DNA from: Chelativorans sp. Marseille-P2723
GTDB taxonomy: Bacteria; Pseudomonadota; Alphaproteobacteria; Rhizobiales; Rhizobiaceae
DNA length: 64,000 bases
NCBI RefSeq assembly: GCF_902809845.1
Contig: NZ_CADDWI010000009.1
Span: 124,001-188,000, forward strand
Direction of reading: 5' to 3'
Positions 27,954 to 40,114 of this stretch are shown piece after piece (positions within the stretch are counted from its first letter, which is position 1; the number at the start of each line of letters is the position of its first letter). The position numbers were made by a program, and so were the translations under genes. The notes below the pieces were generated by a model. It was not told the DNA's origin, did no database searches, and was given only the letters and a program-made list of their open reading frames with translations.

Positions 27954-29624
27954 ATGTATCGCTATGACGAATTCGACCATGCCTTTGTAAAAGCACGTGT
28001 CGCGCAGTTTCGCGATCAGGTGGAAAGGCGCTTGTCGGGCGAGATCACAGAGGAGCAGTTCAAGCCGCTCCGCCTGATGAACGGCGTTTACCTGCAACTT
28101 CATTCCTACATGCTCAGGATCGCCATACCCTACGGGACGCTCGCGCCCCGGCAGTTGCGCATGCTGGCCTACATAGCGCGCACCTATGACAAGGGATATG
28201 GCCACTTCACCACGCGGCAGAACCTGCAATTCCATTGGCCCGCGCTGAGGGACGTTCCGGACATTCTGGAGCACCTAGCATCCGTGGAGATGCACTGCAT
28301 CCAGACTTCCGGCAATTGCATCCGTAACGTAACGGCGGATCACTTCGCTGGGGCCACGGCGGACGAAGTGGCCGACCCGCGCCCCTATGCGGAGATTCTG
28401 CGCCAATGGTCGTCGCTTCACCCGGAATTTTCCTATCTTCCGCGCAAGTTCAAGATTGCGGTGACGGGAGCGGAGCGCGACCGCGCAGCCATACAGGTGC
28501 ATGATATTGGCCTGCATCTGAAGAAGAACGCACAAGACAAGCTTGGCTTTGCCGTCTATGTTGGCGGCGGTCTCGGGCGCACACCCATGGTGGCCAGGAA
28601 GATGCGCGATTTCCTCCCCGAGGAGGATCTTCTTTCCTACACGACTGCGATCCTGCGCGTTTACAACCTGCATGGCCGTCGCGACAACAAGTTCAAGGCT
28701 CGCATCAAGATCCTCGTGCATGAAACCGGAGCGCAGGAGCTAACGACGCAGATCGAACGGGAATTCGCGGCACTGAAAGACAGCGACCTCAAACTACCCC
28801 ACGCCGACATCCAGGCCATCCAGAACTATTTCGCCCCGCCGGCCCTGCCTCCCCGTCCTGAAGGCGGCGGGGTTCTTGTCCGCGCTGCGGACGACGGCAA
28901 TAGCTTCGCAAGATGGCTCAGGCACAACCTCCACACGCACAGAAATCCTGACTACGCCTGCGTCACCATCTCGCTCAAGGGCATCGGTGACGTGCCGGGA
29001 GACATATCTGCGGACCAGATGGATGCCGTCGCCGATATCGCTGAAGCTTATGCTTTCGGAGAAATTCGCGTCAGCCACGAGCAGAACCTAGTGCTGCCGC
29101 ATGTCGCCCGGGCCGACCTCAGGGCTGTTCATGACAGGCTCCATGAGATCGGCCTTGCAACCCCCAACGCGGGACTTGTCACCGATATCATCGCCTGTCC
29201 GGGCCTTGACTATTGCGCCCTGGCCAACGCCCGCTCCATCCCTGTCGCCCAGGAAATCGCCAACCGATTCGCCGACGAAGAGCGGCAGGAGGAAATTAGC
29301 ATGCTCAAGATCAAGATTTCCGGTTGCATCAATGCGTGCGGGCACCACCATGTGGGCCATATCGGCATTCTCGGTGTCGAGAAGAAAGGCGCTGAGCTTT
29401 ACCAGATAACGCTTGGGGGCTCGGGGGACGAGAACGCGGCCATCGGCGAGATCATCGGGAGGGGCTTCGGCCCGACGGAAATCGCGGACGCAGTGGAAAC
29501 TATCGTGGGGACCTATCTTTCCCGGCGCCTGGATGCCTCGGAGACATTCCTTGCCGCCTATCAGCGGCTTGGCCCCGCACCCTTCAAGGAGGCGCTTTAT
29601 GGAAGCCACGCAAAAGCCGCTTGA
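27954..29624 (+). CDS. cysI: Sulfite reductase hemoprotein (nitrite/sulfite reductase family)
   Basis: 556 residues. It reduces sulfite to sulfide in six-electron steps at a coupled siroheme-[4Fe-4S] centre. GGHFTTRQNLQFHW and TSGNCIRNVTADHF bind siroheme or substrate. The cluster ligands are CPGLDYC (C-x5-C) and GCINAC (C-x3-C) near residue 460. It is a single-chain enzyme of the ferredoxin-dependent or small-flavoprotein type; no cysJ is adjacent, so the electron donor is encoded elsewhere. GGAGG lies six bases before the ATG. Confidence 0.94.
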   Translation: MYRYDEFDHAFVKARVAQFRDQVERRLSGEITEEQFKPLRLMNGVYLQLHSYMLRIAIPYGTLAPRQLRMLAYIARTYDKGYGHFTTRQNLQFHWPALRDVPDILEHLASVEMHCIQTSGNCIRNVTADHFAGATADEVADPRPYAEILRQWSSLHPEFSYLPRKFKIAVTGAERDRAAIQVHDIGLHLKKNAQDKLGFAVYVGGGLGRTPMVARKMRDFLPEEDLLSYTTAILRVYNLHGRRDNKFKARIKILVHETGAQELTTQIEREFAALKDSDLKLPHADIQAIQNYFAPPALPPRPEGGGVLVRAADDGNSFARWLRHNLHTHRNPDYACVTISLKGIGDVPGDISADQMDAVADIAEAYAFGEIRVSHEQNLVLPHVARADLRAVHDRLHEIGLATPNAGLVTDIIACPGLDYCALANARSIPVAQEIANRFADEERQEEISMLKIKISGCINACGHHHVGHIGILGVEKKGAELYQITLGGSGDENAAIGEIIGRGFGPTEIADAVETIVGTYLSRRLDASETFLAAYQRLGPAPFKEALYGSHAKAA

Positions 29625-30336
29625 TGCCGAAAATGAGGCCGCTGAACTCAATTCCCGTTATGGCCATATGAGTGCCGAGACGATTGTATCGCTGGCGGTG
29701 GAGCGCTTCCGCAACGCGGGCGGCATCGCGACCGTCTCTTCCTTCGGAGCCGATTCAGCGGCACTCCTACATATGATCGCGCGCATAGACAGCAGCCTGC
29801 CCGTTCTCTTCCTCGACACCGGACAGCATTTCGCCGAGACGTTGGAATATCGCGACCGGCTCGCTGACGATCTGGGATTGGCCGAGCTGCACATCATCCA
29901 TCCGCTGCGACACGCCATCGCCAAGAATGATCCAGAGGCGGATCTGCACAGATTAGACCCCGACAAGTGCTGCCAGATCCGGAAAGTGGAGCCCATGGCG
30001 CGCGCCGTAGAACCTTATGCGGCGTGGTTTACCGGGCGCAAACGGCACCAGTCGAGCACGAGGGCACAGATGCCCGTTTTCGAGGCGGTGGGCCCGCGCA
30101 TCCGCGTCAATCCGCTCGCCCGTTGGACCACTAGCGATCAGGCAGCCTACATGCGGGCACATAATCTACGGCAGAATCCGCTGGTAGCCTTCGGTTATCT
30201 CTCCATCGGCTGTTTTCCTTGCACGACCCCCGTGAAGCCTGGAGATGATGAACGTAGCGGCCGCTGGGCAGGCCTCACCAAGACCGAATGCGGCATCCAC
30301 CTGCCGGGGTTGGAGTCAGTATCGGACGCGGCATAG
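29599..30336 (+). CDS. cysH: Adenylyl-sulfate reductase (assimilatory, APS-type CysH)
   Basis: 245 residues from the ATG at 29599, which overlaps cysI by 26 bases; upstream in-frame codons are shadow sequence. It reduces activated sulfate to sulfite with thioredoxin. Cys pairs CC (residues 124-125) and C205-x-x-C208 are the four ligands of the [4Fe-4S] cluster that mark APS-using enzymes rather than PAPS reductases. The catalytic Cys is in ECGIH near residue 231. SFGADSAALLHM is the PP-loop-like nucleotide motif. Together with cysG and cysI it completes sulfate-to-sulfide reduction. Confidence 0.94.
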   Translation: MEATQKPLDAENEAAELNSRYGHMSAETIVSLAVERFRNAGGIATVSSFGADSAALLHMIARIDSSLPVLFLDTGQHFAETLEYRDRLADDLGLAELHIIHPLRHAIAKNDPEADLHRLDPDKCCQIRKVEPMARAVEPYAAWFTGRKRHQSSTRAQMPVFEAVGPRIRVNPLARWTTSDQAAYMRAHNLRQNPLVAFGYLSIGCFPCTTPVKPGDDERSGRWAGLTKTECGIHLPGLESVSDAA

Positions 30337-30347
30337 ATAGGAGCACC

Positions 30348-30881
30348 ATGGCGTTGGCTGAAACATCGTCATCCCGGAACGCGCGGCTCTGGAGCGAAGA
30401 TGGGTTTCGCGAGGATAGCTGGCGGCGCAGCGACTCGGCAGATGAGGCGGAGGATGGAGCGAGAATCATCTTGCCGCTTTCGGCCTTTCTGGCGCTTGAA
30501 CCGGATTATCGCGAAGCAAACCTGCCTCGGCTGGGCGTCGAAATTATGCCCGGCGAGTCAATTGAGGCGCTTCTACCCTTTCTTCACCGCTTGACTCTCA
30601 TTGCGCTCGCTTTCCCCGTCTTCAACGACGGGCGCAGCTACTCCAAGGCGGAGCTCCTTCGCTCGCGGCATGGTTTCAAGGGAGAATTGCGCGCCACGGG
30701 AGACGTTCTGCTTGATCAGGTCGCGCACATGTTGCGGTGCGGCTTCTCCACATTGGAGGTGAAGAACCCCGTCGTTGTCCGGCGGCTTTCATCTGGGGAT
30801 CCGGCCGGCATGTCACTTTACTATCAGCCAAGTGTGGCAACTCCCGGTAAGCCGGGCAAATATGCCTGGCGGCGTGCTTAG
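30348..30881 (+). CDS. DUF934 domain protein of the sulfite-reduction operon
   Basis: 177 residues from the ATG at 30348, preceded by TAGGAG. DUF934 signatures are ARIILPLSAFLAL, FPVFNDGRSYSKAELLRSRHGFKGELRATGDVLLDQVAHMLRCGF and the Tyr-rich C-terminus SLYYQPSV. Family members usually follow cysI/cysH in proteobacteria. Proposed roles in oxidoreduction or donor coupling are unproven. A 23-residue region at the N-terminus is Ser/Arg-rich and variable. It is the last gene of the operon. Confidence 0.9.
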   Translation: MALAETSSSRNARLWSEDGFREDSWRRSDSADEAEDGARIILPLSAFLALEPDYREANLPRLGVEIMPGESIEALLPFLHRLTLIALAFPVFNDGRSYSKAELLRSRHGFKGELRATGDVLLDQVAHMLRCGFSTLEVKNPVVVRRLSSGDPAGMSLYYQPSVATPGKPGKYAWRRA

Positions 30882-31318
30882 AGCAACGGACATTTAATCA
30901 GAGGCATAGCCGGCTTCTTTGAGGTAGTTGCGCATTCAGTCTTGCTGAAGAGGTTGCAGACGTTTCCGCCGCCCCCCAGCCGGTCCGCCAGGTCCGGCAT
31001 CCGGTCTGGCCCCACCGCGCAGATCCACAAAAGCTTCAAAAGCGAGGTGCCGGGAGCGCGGCGGCCGTCCTTCACGCTGCGGCCTGCCGTCCCGTGCTGC
31101 ATCACGCGCCCTGCAGCAGCTTGACCGCGAAGCTCGTGCTAACGCCAAGATATCACCCTAGCACGAATGCGCCGTCCCGGATCTGCGCGAAAAGGTTGCT
31201 GGGTTGCGCCAAATAGCTCTTGTCCATGATCCGCCTCAATCACGGTGAGCACAAACCAGACCCAAAGCTTATCCTTCGATTCAAATTACACGCCGATAAC
31301 AGCCTGTGAGTGCGGCCG
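30882..31318. other. 437-base gene-free spacer with transposase relic and inverted repeat
   Basis: It holds the IS630-type relic at 30894-30965, then about 170 bases of GC-rich sequence with short frames but no recognisable protein. An inverted repeat follows, TCGTGCTA (31134-31141) with TAGCACGA (31159-31166). The rest, up to the stop of the PNPOx-like gene, shows nothing I can name. Confidence 0.6.
30894..30965 (-). pseudogene. IS630-type transposase relic, C-terminal fragment
   Basis: Read on the minus strand, the segment gives VCNLFSKTECA, then after adding one missing base NYLKEAGYASD and a TAA stop at 30894-30896. This matches the usual end of IS630-family transposases (F-x-x-x-ECANYLK-x-AGY). 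One base is missing in the Ala codon, so the frame is broken. No further transposase sequence could be followed upstream, so only about 23 codons remain. Confidence 0.6.
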
Positions 31319-31798
31319 CTAAAGATCGACCTTGACGTTATCGCCCAGGTCGGGGCGGGTGCTGGAAACGGCGGCTGCAGCCATCTTGATGTAACTCCTC
31401 ACCGTGCCGGGGCTTTCCCAATATTGTGCGTCCTTGGGCGTGATTTTCAGCACGCGAATCGAGGGATCATCCGGGCTGTCCCACCAAGCCTTTGCCGGCG
31501 TGGACCAGAGCTGCCGCACCTTTTCACGGTCGTCCGAAACTTCGGCGGTTCCCGAAACCGCAAGGTAATTCTGGTTGCTCGTATCGGCGAATGCCAGAAC
31601 CACATGCGGATCGCGCGCCACCTCCTCGTCCTTATGGCTTTCGGCATCGGTAAGGAAGTAGATCATGCGGGAGTCCCGGTCGAAATAGGCGGCCATTGGC
31701 CGAGCTCGGAGGTCCGCCCCGTCTCGGCTAGCCAGCATGCAGATGCCGATCTTCTCCATCAACTCCCACACGCGGTCTACATCGCTGCGGTCTGCCAT
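31319..31798 (-). CDS. Pyridoxamine 5'-phosphate oxidase-like FMN-binding protein (general stress type)
   Basis: 159 residues from the ATG at 31796-31798; the next upstream in-frame codon is TTG. The split-barrel flavin fold shows in the order VWELMEKIGICMLASRDGADLRARPMAAYFDRDSRMIYFLTDAESHK, then ALAFADTSNQNYLAVSGTAEV, then TPKDAQYWESP near the C-terminus, as in general stress protein 26-like PNPOx proteins. These bind FMN, FAD or F420, and the substrate is unknown. It is on the same strand as gyrB and 80 bases downstream of it. Confidence 0.85.
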   Translation of the reverse strand: MADRSDVDRVWELMEKIGICMLASRDGADLRARPMAAYFDRDSRMIYFLTDAESHKDEEVARDPHVVLAFADTSNQNYLAVSGTAEVSDDREKVRQLWSTPAKAWWDSPDDPSIRVLKITPKDAQYWESPGTVRSYIKMAAAAVSSTRPDLGDNVKVDL

Positions 31799-31878
31799 CA
31801 ATGCCTCCTTGGTCTTGACTCGCGCGGACCAACAAAAAAGGCTTGCGGCTTGTTCCCGGCCTCGGAGAGCTGTAAGCG

Positions 31879-34338
<2,460 letters not shown>

Positions 34339-34502
34339 TCAGGAAGCGCCGTTTCAGGCATCGGGAGTGGGCCGCGAATCACGCGGCATTACTGTCTAAG
34401 ATATAGGCGTTCCAACACATTTTTCCAAGTTTCGAGGCTGGAATGAACTAGGGAAGAGCCAGCCTTCCCACCGACCCTTTGCCTTCGGATGGAAAGAGAT
34501 TT

Positions 34503-35513
34503 ATGAAGCGCGGCAAAGCGCAATCGGAAACTGAGGCATCCATGGCCATTATACGGGAAAATCCTAGTCTCGTCACGGTGTTCGGCGGCTCCGGCTTCGT
34601 CGGCCGCTACGTGGTCCAAGCGCTGACGCGCCGGGGCTATCGCGTGCGCGTGGCCTGTCGCAACCCGCATACGGCAGTGCATGTGCTGCCGCTCGGCAAC
34701 ATGGGCCAGGTGCACTTGGTGCAAGCGAACCTGCGCTACCGCTGGTCCGTAGACCGTGCGGTGGAGGGGGCTGACCACGTCATCAATCTCGTTGGCATCC
34801 TTCACGAAAACGGCAAGCAACGCTTCGATGCCGTGCATCGAGATGGTGCGCGGGCCGTGGCGGAGGCCGCGCGCGAGGCTGGCGCTGGGCTCACGCAAGG
34901 TTCGGCCATCGGGGCGGATGTTAATTCGCCTTCCCTTTACGGACGGTCCAAGGCCGAAGGCGAGCGTGCCGCCCTGGAGGCTATGCAGGGGGCGGTTATC
35001 ATTCGCCCATCCATCATCTTCGGGCCGGAAGATTCGTTCTTCAACCGCTTTGCCAACATGGCCCGTTTCTCTCCCTTCCTTCCCCTGATCGGGGGCGGTC
35101 ATACAAAGTTCCAGCCGGTCTATGTGGGCGATGTGGCTGAGGTTTATGCGCGTTCCGTGGACGGTACGCTCGCGCCTGGCGGCATCTATGAGCTTGGAGG
35201 ACCGCAAATCCTTACCTTCCGTGAATGCATGGAAGAAATGCTGGAAATTATCGGCCGCAAGCGGCCTCTCGTTTCAATCCCTTGGCCCGCAGCCCGGATG
35301 ATGGCCCGCGTGCTCGGCCTTCTGCCGAAGCCTCTTTTGACGAGCGATCAGGTACGGCAGCTTCAGACTGACAATATCGTCTCCGAAGAAGCAAAAGCGC
35401 GCGGGCATACGCTGGAAGGGCTTGGCATTGCCAGCCGCTCCATACATGCCATCCTGTCCACCTACCTTTGGACCTATCGTTCCTCCGGCCAGTTTACGCA
35501 GCCACAGATCTAG
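34503..35513 (+). CDS. Complex I NDUFA9-type NAD(P)-binding protein (extended SDR)
   Basis: 336 residues from the ATG at 34503, which has GGAAAGAG upstream; ATG 34542 (MAIIRENP) is an alternative. The Rossmann motif TVFGGSGFVGRYV is followed by HVINLVGILHENGKQRFDAVH and the modified active site YGRSKAEGE. This is the family of the mitochondrial complex I 39-kDa subunit, common in alphaproteobacteria as a separate gene. Its role is probably in complex I assembly or stability, or as a ubiquinone-linked accessory; which one is not shown here. No nuo genes are adjacent. Confidence 0.88.
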   Translation: MKRGKAQSETEASMAIIRENPSLVTVFGGSGFVGRYVVQALTRRGYRVRVACRNPHTAVHVLPLGNMGQVHLVQANLRYRWSVDRAVEGADHVINLVGILHENGKQRFDAVHRDGARAVAEAAREAGAGLTQGSAIGADVNSPSLYGRSKAEGERAALEAMQGAVIIRPSIIFGPEDSFFNRFANMARFSPFLPLIGGGHTKFQPVYVGDVAEVYARSVDGTLAPGGIYELGGPQILTFRECMEEMLEIIGRKRPLVSIPWPAARMMARVLGLLPKPLLTSDQVRQLQTDNIVSEEAKARGHTLEGLGIASRSIHAILSTYLWTYRSSGQFTQPQI

Positions 35514-35520
35514 AGCACAT

Positions 35521-35605
35521 CCTGTTTAATGTGGGACATCAGGCTGCCTTGAAGCAGTTCGCGCATTCGGCGGAGTGAAGAGGTCGACGATTGGTGACCG
35601 CGTCC
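35521..35605 (-). pseudogene. Second IS630-type transposase relic, C-terminal fragment
   Basis: On the minus strand, SAECANCFKAA and a stop end one frame, and just upstream IVDLFTP appears in another frame. Joined by single-base shifts they give DLFTP-AECANCFKAA, the pattern of IS630-family transposase C-termini. The paired frame changes and the premature stop after KAA show decay. It begins 8 bases after the end of the NDUFA9-like gene, in the same orientation as the relic at 30894-30965. Confidence 0.55.
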
Positions 35606-35653
35606 CATAGGGAGGCGATGTTCATCCAGTTGTGAGACGGTTGAATGAAGGAA

Positions 35654-35703
35654 GGGTTCTCCGAAGCTCGGGTTGCTAAACCTTGAGACAGGAAGGAGAA
35701 CCC
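35654..35703. repeat. Nine-base inverted repeat in the thiC upstream region
   Basis: GGGTTCTCC (35654-35662) and GGAGAACCC (35695-35703) are perfect complements separated by 32 bases. It lies between the transposase relic and the thiC promoter. It could be the remnant of an insertion-sequence end or an RNA stem; the sequence does not decide. Confidence 0.5.
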
Positions 35704-35835
35704 CAGGCAGGTATTCGGCCTTCCCGGCCACGTTATGAGAGGCCACGGCAGCATCACGCCTAGCGTCGAAAGCTCTCGATAGGCTCCGGGCCGGTGTGCC
35801 AACACGTCTCATCTGTCATGAACCCGGACAGCGGC

Positions 35836-35865
35836 TTGACAAGCAGGACAATTGCGGCCCATCAT
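35836..35865 (+). promoter_or_regulatory. Candidate sigma-70 promoter of the thi operon
   Basis: TTGACA at 35836-35841 is a consensus -35 box. CATCAT at 35860-35865 is a weak -10 after 18 bases. It would start transcription a few bases before the TPP riboswitch. No experimental start site is available. Confidence 0.45.
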
Positions 35866-35874
35866 CATCCTATC

Positions 35875-37906
<2,032 letters not shown>

Positions 37907-38162
37907 TTTTTGCAGGCATGGCCACAAGCATCCTCCCTCTTGCAAATTTGAAGGGCTTGGCTTTGCCAAGCCCAGAAATTTGCTTTCTCCTTCGCAGAGA
38001 GGGAGAAACACCCTTTGCAATCTCTGGCTTCAGCGATCGGCGTCAACGCTTATCTCTCACCTTGCGGGAGAAAAAGCGATTTCAACGTCATAGCCAAACG
38101 GTAACTGTTAGAAATGGTACGAGAGGGGATTTGCACCCACGGATCTCCGCGAGCGAACCCTG
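37907..38162. repeat. Palindrome-rich spacer between thiC and thiO
   Basis: This 256-base interruption in an otherwise overlapping operon contains a large near-perfect palindrome at 37942-37983, formed by GCAAATTT, GGGCTTGGC, a TTT loop, GCCAAGCCC and AAATTTGC. It is followed by TTTCTCC(...)GGGAGAAA at about 37982-38008 and TCTC(...)GAGA near 38055-38074. It looks like a mosaic of small intergenic repeats inserted between the genes. I cannot assign it to a named repeat family. Confidence 0.6.
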
Positions 38163-39170
38163 ATGCGCATCCTCGTCAAAGGAGCGGGCGTCGCGGGCCT
38201 GGCCACGGCCCACGAACTGGCAAAGGCGGGCGCCCATGTAACCCTAATTGAGAGGCGTCCGGATATCGGCGGAAACGCCTCTTGGCTGGCGGGCGGCATG
38301 CTTGCCCCTTATTGCGAGCAGGAAGGCGGCGGCCCCGAGGTAGTCCGGCTTGGAAGACAGGCAGCGGACTGGTGGGAAAAGACCCTGCCCGGCATCGTGA
38401 CCTTCAACGGCACGCTGGTGGTTGCCCCGCCGCGCGATACCACCGAGCTGCGGCGTTTCGCGGAGCGGACGGAAGCGCATTGCTGGGCAGATGGCGAGGA
38501 GATTGCTAGGCTGGAGCCGGACCTTGCAGGACGTTTTCGAACCGGGCTCTTTTTTGCGCAGGAAGCCCATCTAGATCCGCGGCATGCCCTTCCACTTCTT
38601 CATGAAAAACTCACTAGCATGGGCGTCGACATGGACTTCGGGCAGGACAGCGCACGGGAGGAGCCATTCGAACGTATCATTGACTGCACTGGCTTTGCGG
38701 CAGCGCAGGCTCTTGCGGATCTGCGCGGGGTTCGCGGCGAGATGCTGCACCTTGAAACGCGGGAGGTGAATCTCTCCCGCACCATCCGCTTCATCCATCC
38801 CCGCTTTCCTGTCTATATCGTGCCGCGCGGCGAGGGCCGGTTCATGGTCGGGGCGACGATGATCGAAAGCGCGGATCAAGGCCCGGTTTCAGTGCGTTCG
38901 ATGATGGAGCTTCTGAATGCCGCCTACGCACTGCATCCGGCCTTTGGCGAGGCGCGCATCATCGAAATGGCCGCAGGCGTGCGCCCTGCTTTTCCAAGCA
39001 ATCTTCCCGCCATCAGGAAGAAAAACGGAACCATTTTCGTGAACGGCTTTCACCGCCACGGCTTCCTCATGGCGCCGGCGCTTGCCTGCCAGGTGGTCCA
39101 AACGGTGCTTGCCGATCACAACTCAGGAAGGACATGCCATGAAGCTTATCGTGAATGGACGGCCGCTTGA
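38163..39170 (+). CDS. thiO: Glycine oxidase of thiamine synthesis
   Basis: 335 residues. It oxidises glycine to the imine used for thiazole formation, with FAD. The N-terminal dinucleotide motif is VKGAGVAGLATAHELAKAGAHVTLIER. The DAO-fold C-terminal half includes GEMLHLETREVNLSRTIRFIHPRFPVYIVPRGEGRFMVGATMIES and VRPAFPSNLPAI, and NGFHRHGFLMAPALA near the end. It ends inside thiS (32-base overlap). The start ATG follows the palindrome-rich spacer with no strong ribosome-binding site, so translation may be weak. Confidence 0.93.
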   Translation: MRILVKGAGVAGLATAHELAKAGAHVTLIERRPDIGGNASWLAGGMLAPYCEQEGGGPEVVRLGRQAADWWEKTLPGIVTFNGTLVVAPPRDTTELRRFAERTEAHCWADGEEIARLEPDLAGRFRTGLFFAQEAHLDPRHALPLLHEKLTSMGVDMDFGQDSAREEPFERIIDCTGFAAAQALADLRGVRGEMLHLETREVNLSRTIRFIHPRFPVYIVPRGEGRFMVGATMIESADQGPVSVRSMMELLNAAYALHPAFGEARIIEMAAGVRPAFPSNLPAIRKKNGTIFVNGFHRHGFLMAPALACQVVQTVLADHNSGRTCHEAYREWTAA

Positions 39171-39336
39171 AACGGTAGCCACGGACCTTGCGGGTCTACT
39201 CGGAGAGCTTGGCTACGAAGGCAATTGGTATGCCACTGCTCTCAACAGCGAGTTCGTGCCTAGGGAAGAACGCAAGAGAACAGAACTTCGCGAAGGCGAT
39301 CGCATAGAAATCCTGACGCCGCGGCAAGGGGGGTAA
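39139..39336 (+). CDS. thiS: Sulfur carrier protein ThiS
   Basis: 65 residues from the ATG at 39139, chosen because ThiS begins with MKLIVNG and AGGA lies upstream. It has a ubiquitin-like beta-grasp fold. Its C-terminus is Gly-Gly (TPRQGG), which is adenylated and converted to the thiocarboxylate that donates sulfur to ThiG. It overlaps thiO by 32 bases and precedes thiG by one base. No thiF gene is visible in the operon. Confidence 0.93.
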   Translation: MKLIVNGRPLETVATDLAGLLGELGYEGNWYATALNSEFVPREERKRTELREGDRIEILTPRQGG

Positions 39337-39337
39337 A

Positions 39338-40114
39338 ATGGGCCTCTCCCTCTACAAAGAACAGCTTTCCTCCCGCTTGCTGCTTGGCACTGCGCAATAT
39401 CCATCTCCTGCGGTGCTGGCCGATGCCGTGCGGACCTCCGGCGCGAGGGCTATCACCGTTTCGCTCAGGCGGGAAGGCACGAGCGGCCAAAGCGGCAGCC
39501 GCTTCTGGTCGCTCATCCGCGAGCTTGATGTGCGCATCCTGCCCAATACCGCAGGCTGCCACACGGTGAAGGAGGCGGTGACAACGGCAAGAATGGCGCG
39601 CGAGGTGTTCGGCACGAATTGGATCAAGCTTGAGGTGATCGGCAATCACGACACGCTGCAGCCCGATGTCTTTGCGCTTGTTGAAGCCGCGCGCATACTG
39701 AGTGAGGATGGCTTTACGGTTTTTCCCTATACGACCGAGGATCTGGTGGTAGGTGAAAAGCTGCTTGAGGTTGGGTGCGAGGTGCTGATGCCCTGGTGCG
39801 CCCCAATTGGCTCAGCAAGGGGGCCGGTGAATATCGATGCGCTGAAGGCATATCGCACGCATTTTCCGGATACGCCGCTCATCATCGATGCCGGCCTGGG
39901 CCGGCCCTCGCATGCCGCCGCTGTCATGGAACTGGGCTTTGATGGGGTGCTGCTCAACACCGCCATCGCCAAGGCCGGCGATCCGGTGATGATGGCATCG
40001 GCCTTCGCGCAGGCAGTCGAAGCGGGCCGCCGTGCGTTCGAGGCGGGGCCGCTGGCTGGAGCCGCGCGACATGGCCGTGCCCTCCACGCCTATCATCGGC
40101 AAGGCGGTGTTCTC
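39338..40114 (+). CDS. thiG: Thiazole synthase, frameshifted near its end and joined in frame to thiE
   Basis: ThiG condenses dehydroglycine, ThiS thiocarboxylate and DXP into the thiazole ring. Residues 1-239 are normal: [16 protein letters not shown], the Schiff-base Lys in [33 protein letters not shown] and [18 protein letters not shown]. At 40052-40059 the tetranucleotide CTGG is repeated. Removing one copy restores a normal tail ([24 protein letters not shown], stop TGA overlapping the thiE ATG). With it, about 19 residues are out of frame and the frame runs on through thiE, giving one 460-residue reading frame. This could be a real mutation or a sequence error. Confidence 0.88.

Noticed and set aside
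30936-31148. Arg/Gly-rich minus-strand frame next to the IS630 relic
   Set aside because: Composition is typical of non-coding GC-rich DNA, and no transposase or other family features could be followed through it.
38113-38160. tRNA 3' end on the minus strand (GGGTGCAAATCCC with ...ACCA)
   Set aside because: The T-loop-like heptamer has a mismatched T-stem and no acceptor, D-arm or anticodon partner can be found upstream. It was judged chance similarity or at most a fragment.
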